Shown: positions 63,677 through 64,000 of the stretch, in pieces
Layout: each line of letters begins with the position of its first letter
How positions within the stretch are numbered: the first letter of the stretch is position 1
DNA from: Leptodactylus fallax
Taxonomy: Eukaryota; Chordata; Amphibia; Anura; Leptodactylidae
Length of the DNA stretch: 64,000 nt
Direction: 5' to 3'
NCBI GenBank assembly: GCA_947044405.1
Contig: CAMRHE010000357.1
Span: 977,501-1,041,500, forward strand
Notes under the pieces: model-generated
What the model was told of the DNA's origin: nothing
The model's database searches: none
The model's input: only the letters and a program-made list of their open reading frames with translations
Program-made: the position numbers and the translations under genes

Positions 63677-64000
63677 CAGTGGGGAAAAAAAGTATTTAGT
63701 CAGCCACCAATTGTGCAAGTTCTCCCACTTAAAAAGATGAGAGAGGCCTGTAATAGACATCATAGGTAGACCTCAACTATGAGAGACAAAATGAGAAAAC
63801 ATATCTAGAAAATAACATTGTCTGATTTTTAAAGAATTTATTTTCAAATTATAGTGGAAAATAAGTATTTGGTCAATAACAAAAGTTCATCTCAATACTT
63901 TGTTATATATCCTTTGTTGGCAATGACAGAGGTCAAACGTTTTCTGTAAGTCTTCACAAGGTTGGCACACACTGTTGCTGATATGTGGGCCCATTTCACC
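63677..64000 (-). mobile_element. Tc1-like transposon (unit D), partial
   Basis: The left end is present, with TA at 63675-63676. The transposase C-terminus begins at 63893. The element runs off the window. Confidence 0.9.

Larger units (their letters stand above)
58208..64000. repeat. Tandem composite unit D, cut by window end
   Basis: It continues the array to the last base of the window, so the true number of units is unknown. Confidence 0.95.

Noticed and set aside
32541..64000. CRISPR-like or phage-like direct repeat system
   Set aside because: The direct repeats are 8.55-kb transposon composites. There are no short repeat-spacer units, no cas genes and no bacterial context.

Overview
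The window looks like transposon-dense nuclear DNA from a vertebrate, most probably an anuran amphibian. That rests on what is present: Tc1-like elements with IR/DR ends, a Penelope-like element with a GIY-YIG endonuclease, L1-type LINE fragments, a Ty3/gypsy LTR element primed by tRNA-Ser, TTAA-flanked short elements starting 'ttaacccctta', and palindromic arrays of about 340-400 bp monomers of a kind I associate with frog genomes. There are no operons, ribosome binding sites or bacterial gene layout. I found no convincing host exon, tRNA, rRNA or CRISPR. Nearly every coding trace is a broken transposon gene. I cannot name the species.

Layout of the left half (1-28 kb). A PIF/Harbinger-like MITE (480-686) is followed by a Tc1-like element (804-2406). 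Two palindromic monomer arrays (about 2480-4340 and 5620-7620) come next; the second lies inside a TTAA-bounded element (4719-8631). An L1 fragment (about 8770-11640, minus strand) is split by an element carrying a 31-bp minisatellite. Then come a MITE (12815-13095), a second L1 3' fragment (15495-17099), and a solo gypsy-type LTR (17100-19805) that was hit by a second Tc1 copy. A second minisatellite element (21806-22790) holds a small mariner-like MITE. A TTAA element (22982-25248) was hit by another Tc1-like element, whose transposase is nearly intact.

Layout of the right half (28-64 kb). A Penelope-like element on the minus strand was cut in its reverse transcriptase by a 7.18-kb Ty3/gypsy element (30065-37245, target duplication 'atat'). 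It was cut again by a Tc1-like element (38010-39609) and a third time, at a TTAA, by a short element (40321 onward). The part of this nest from the gypsy protease region to the TTAA element is then repeated head to tail with a period of about 8.55 kb: unit A 32541-41092, B 41093-49645, C 49646-58207, and D 58208 to the window end. The units share the same transposon insertions and most of the same disabling mutations, so the amplification followed all the insertions.

The array is the most notable thing here. Two readings compete. One is a recent macrosatellite-like segmental amplification of nested transposons, supported by unit-specific and shared point variants. The other is assembly expansion, supported by three non-identical junctions, two of them filled with homopolymer-rich low-complexity sequence, and by a corrupted-looking patch in unit B. 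Nothing in the window forms a working gene system; the elements relate to each other only by nesting and amplification.
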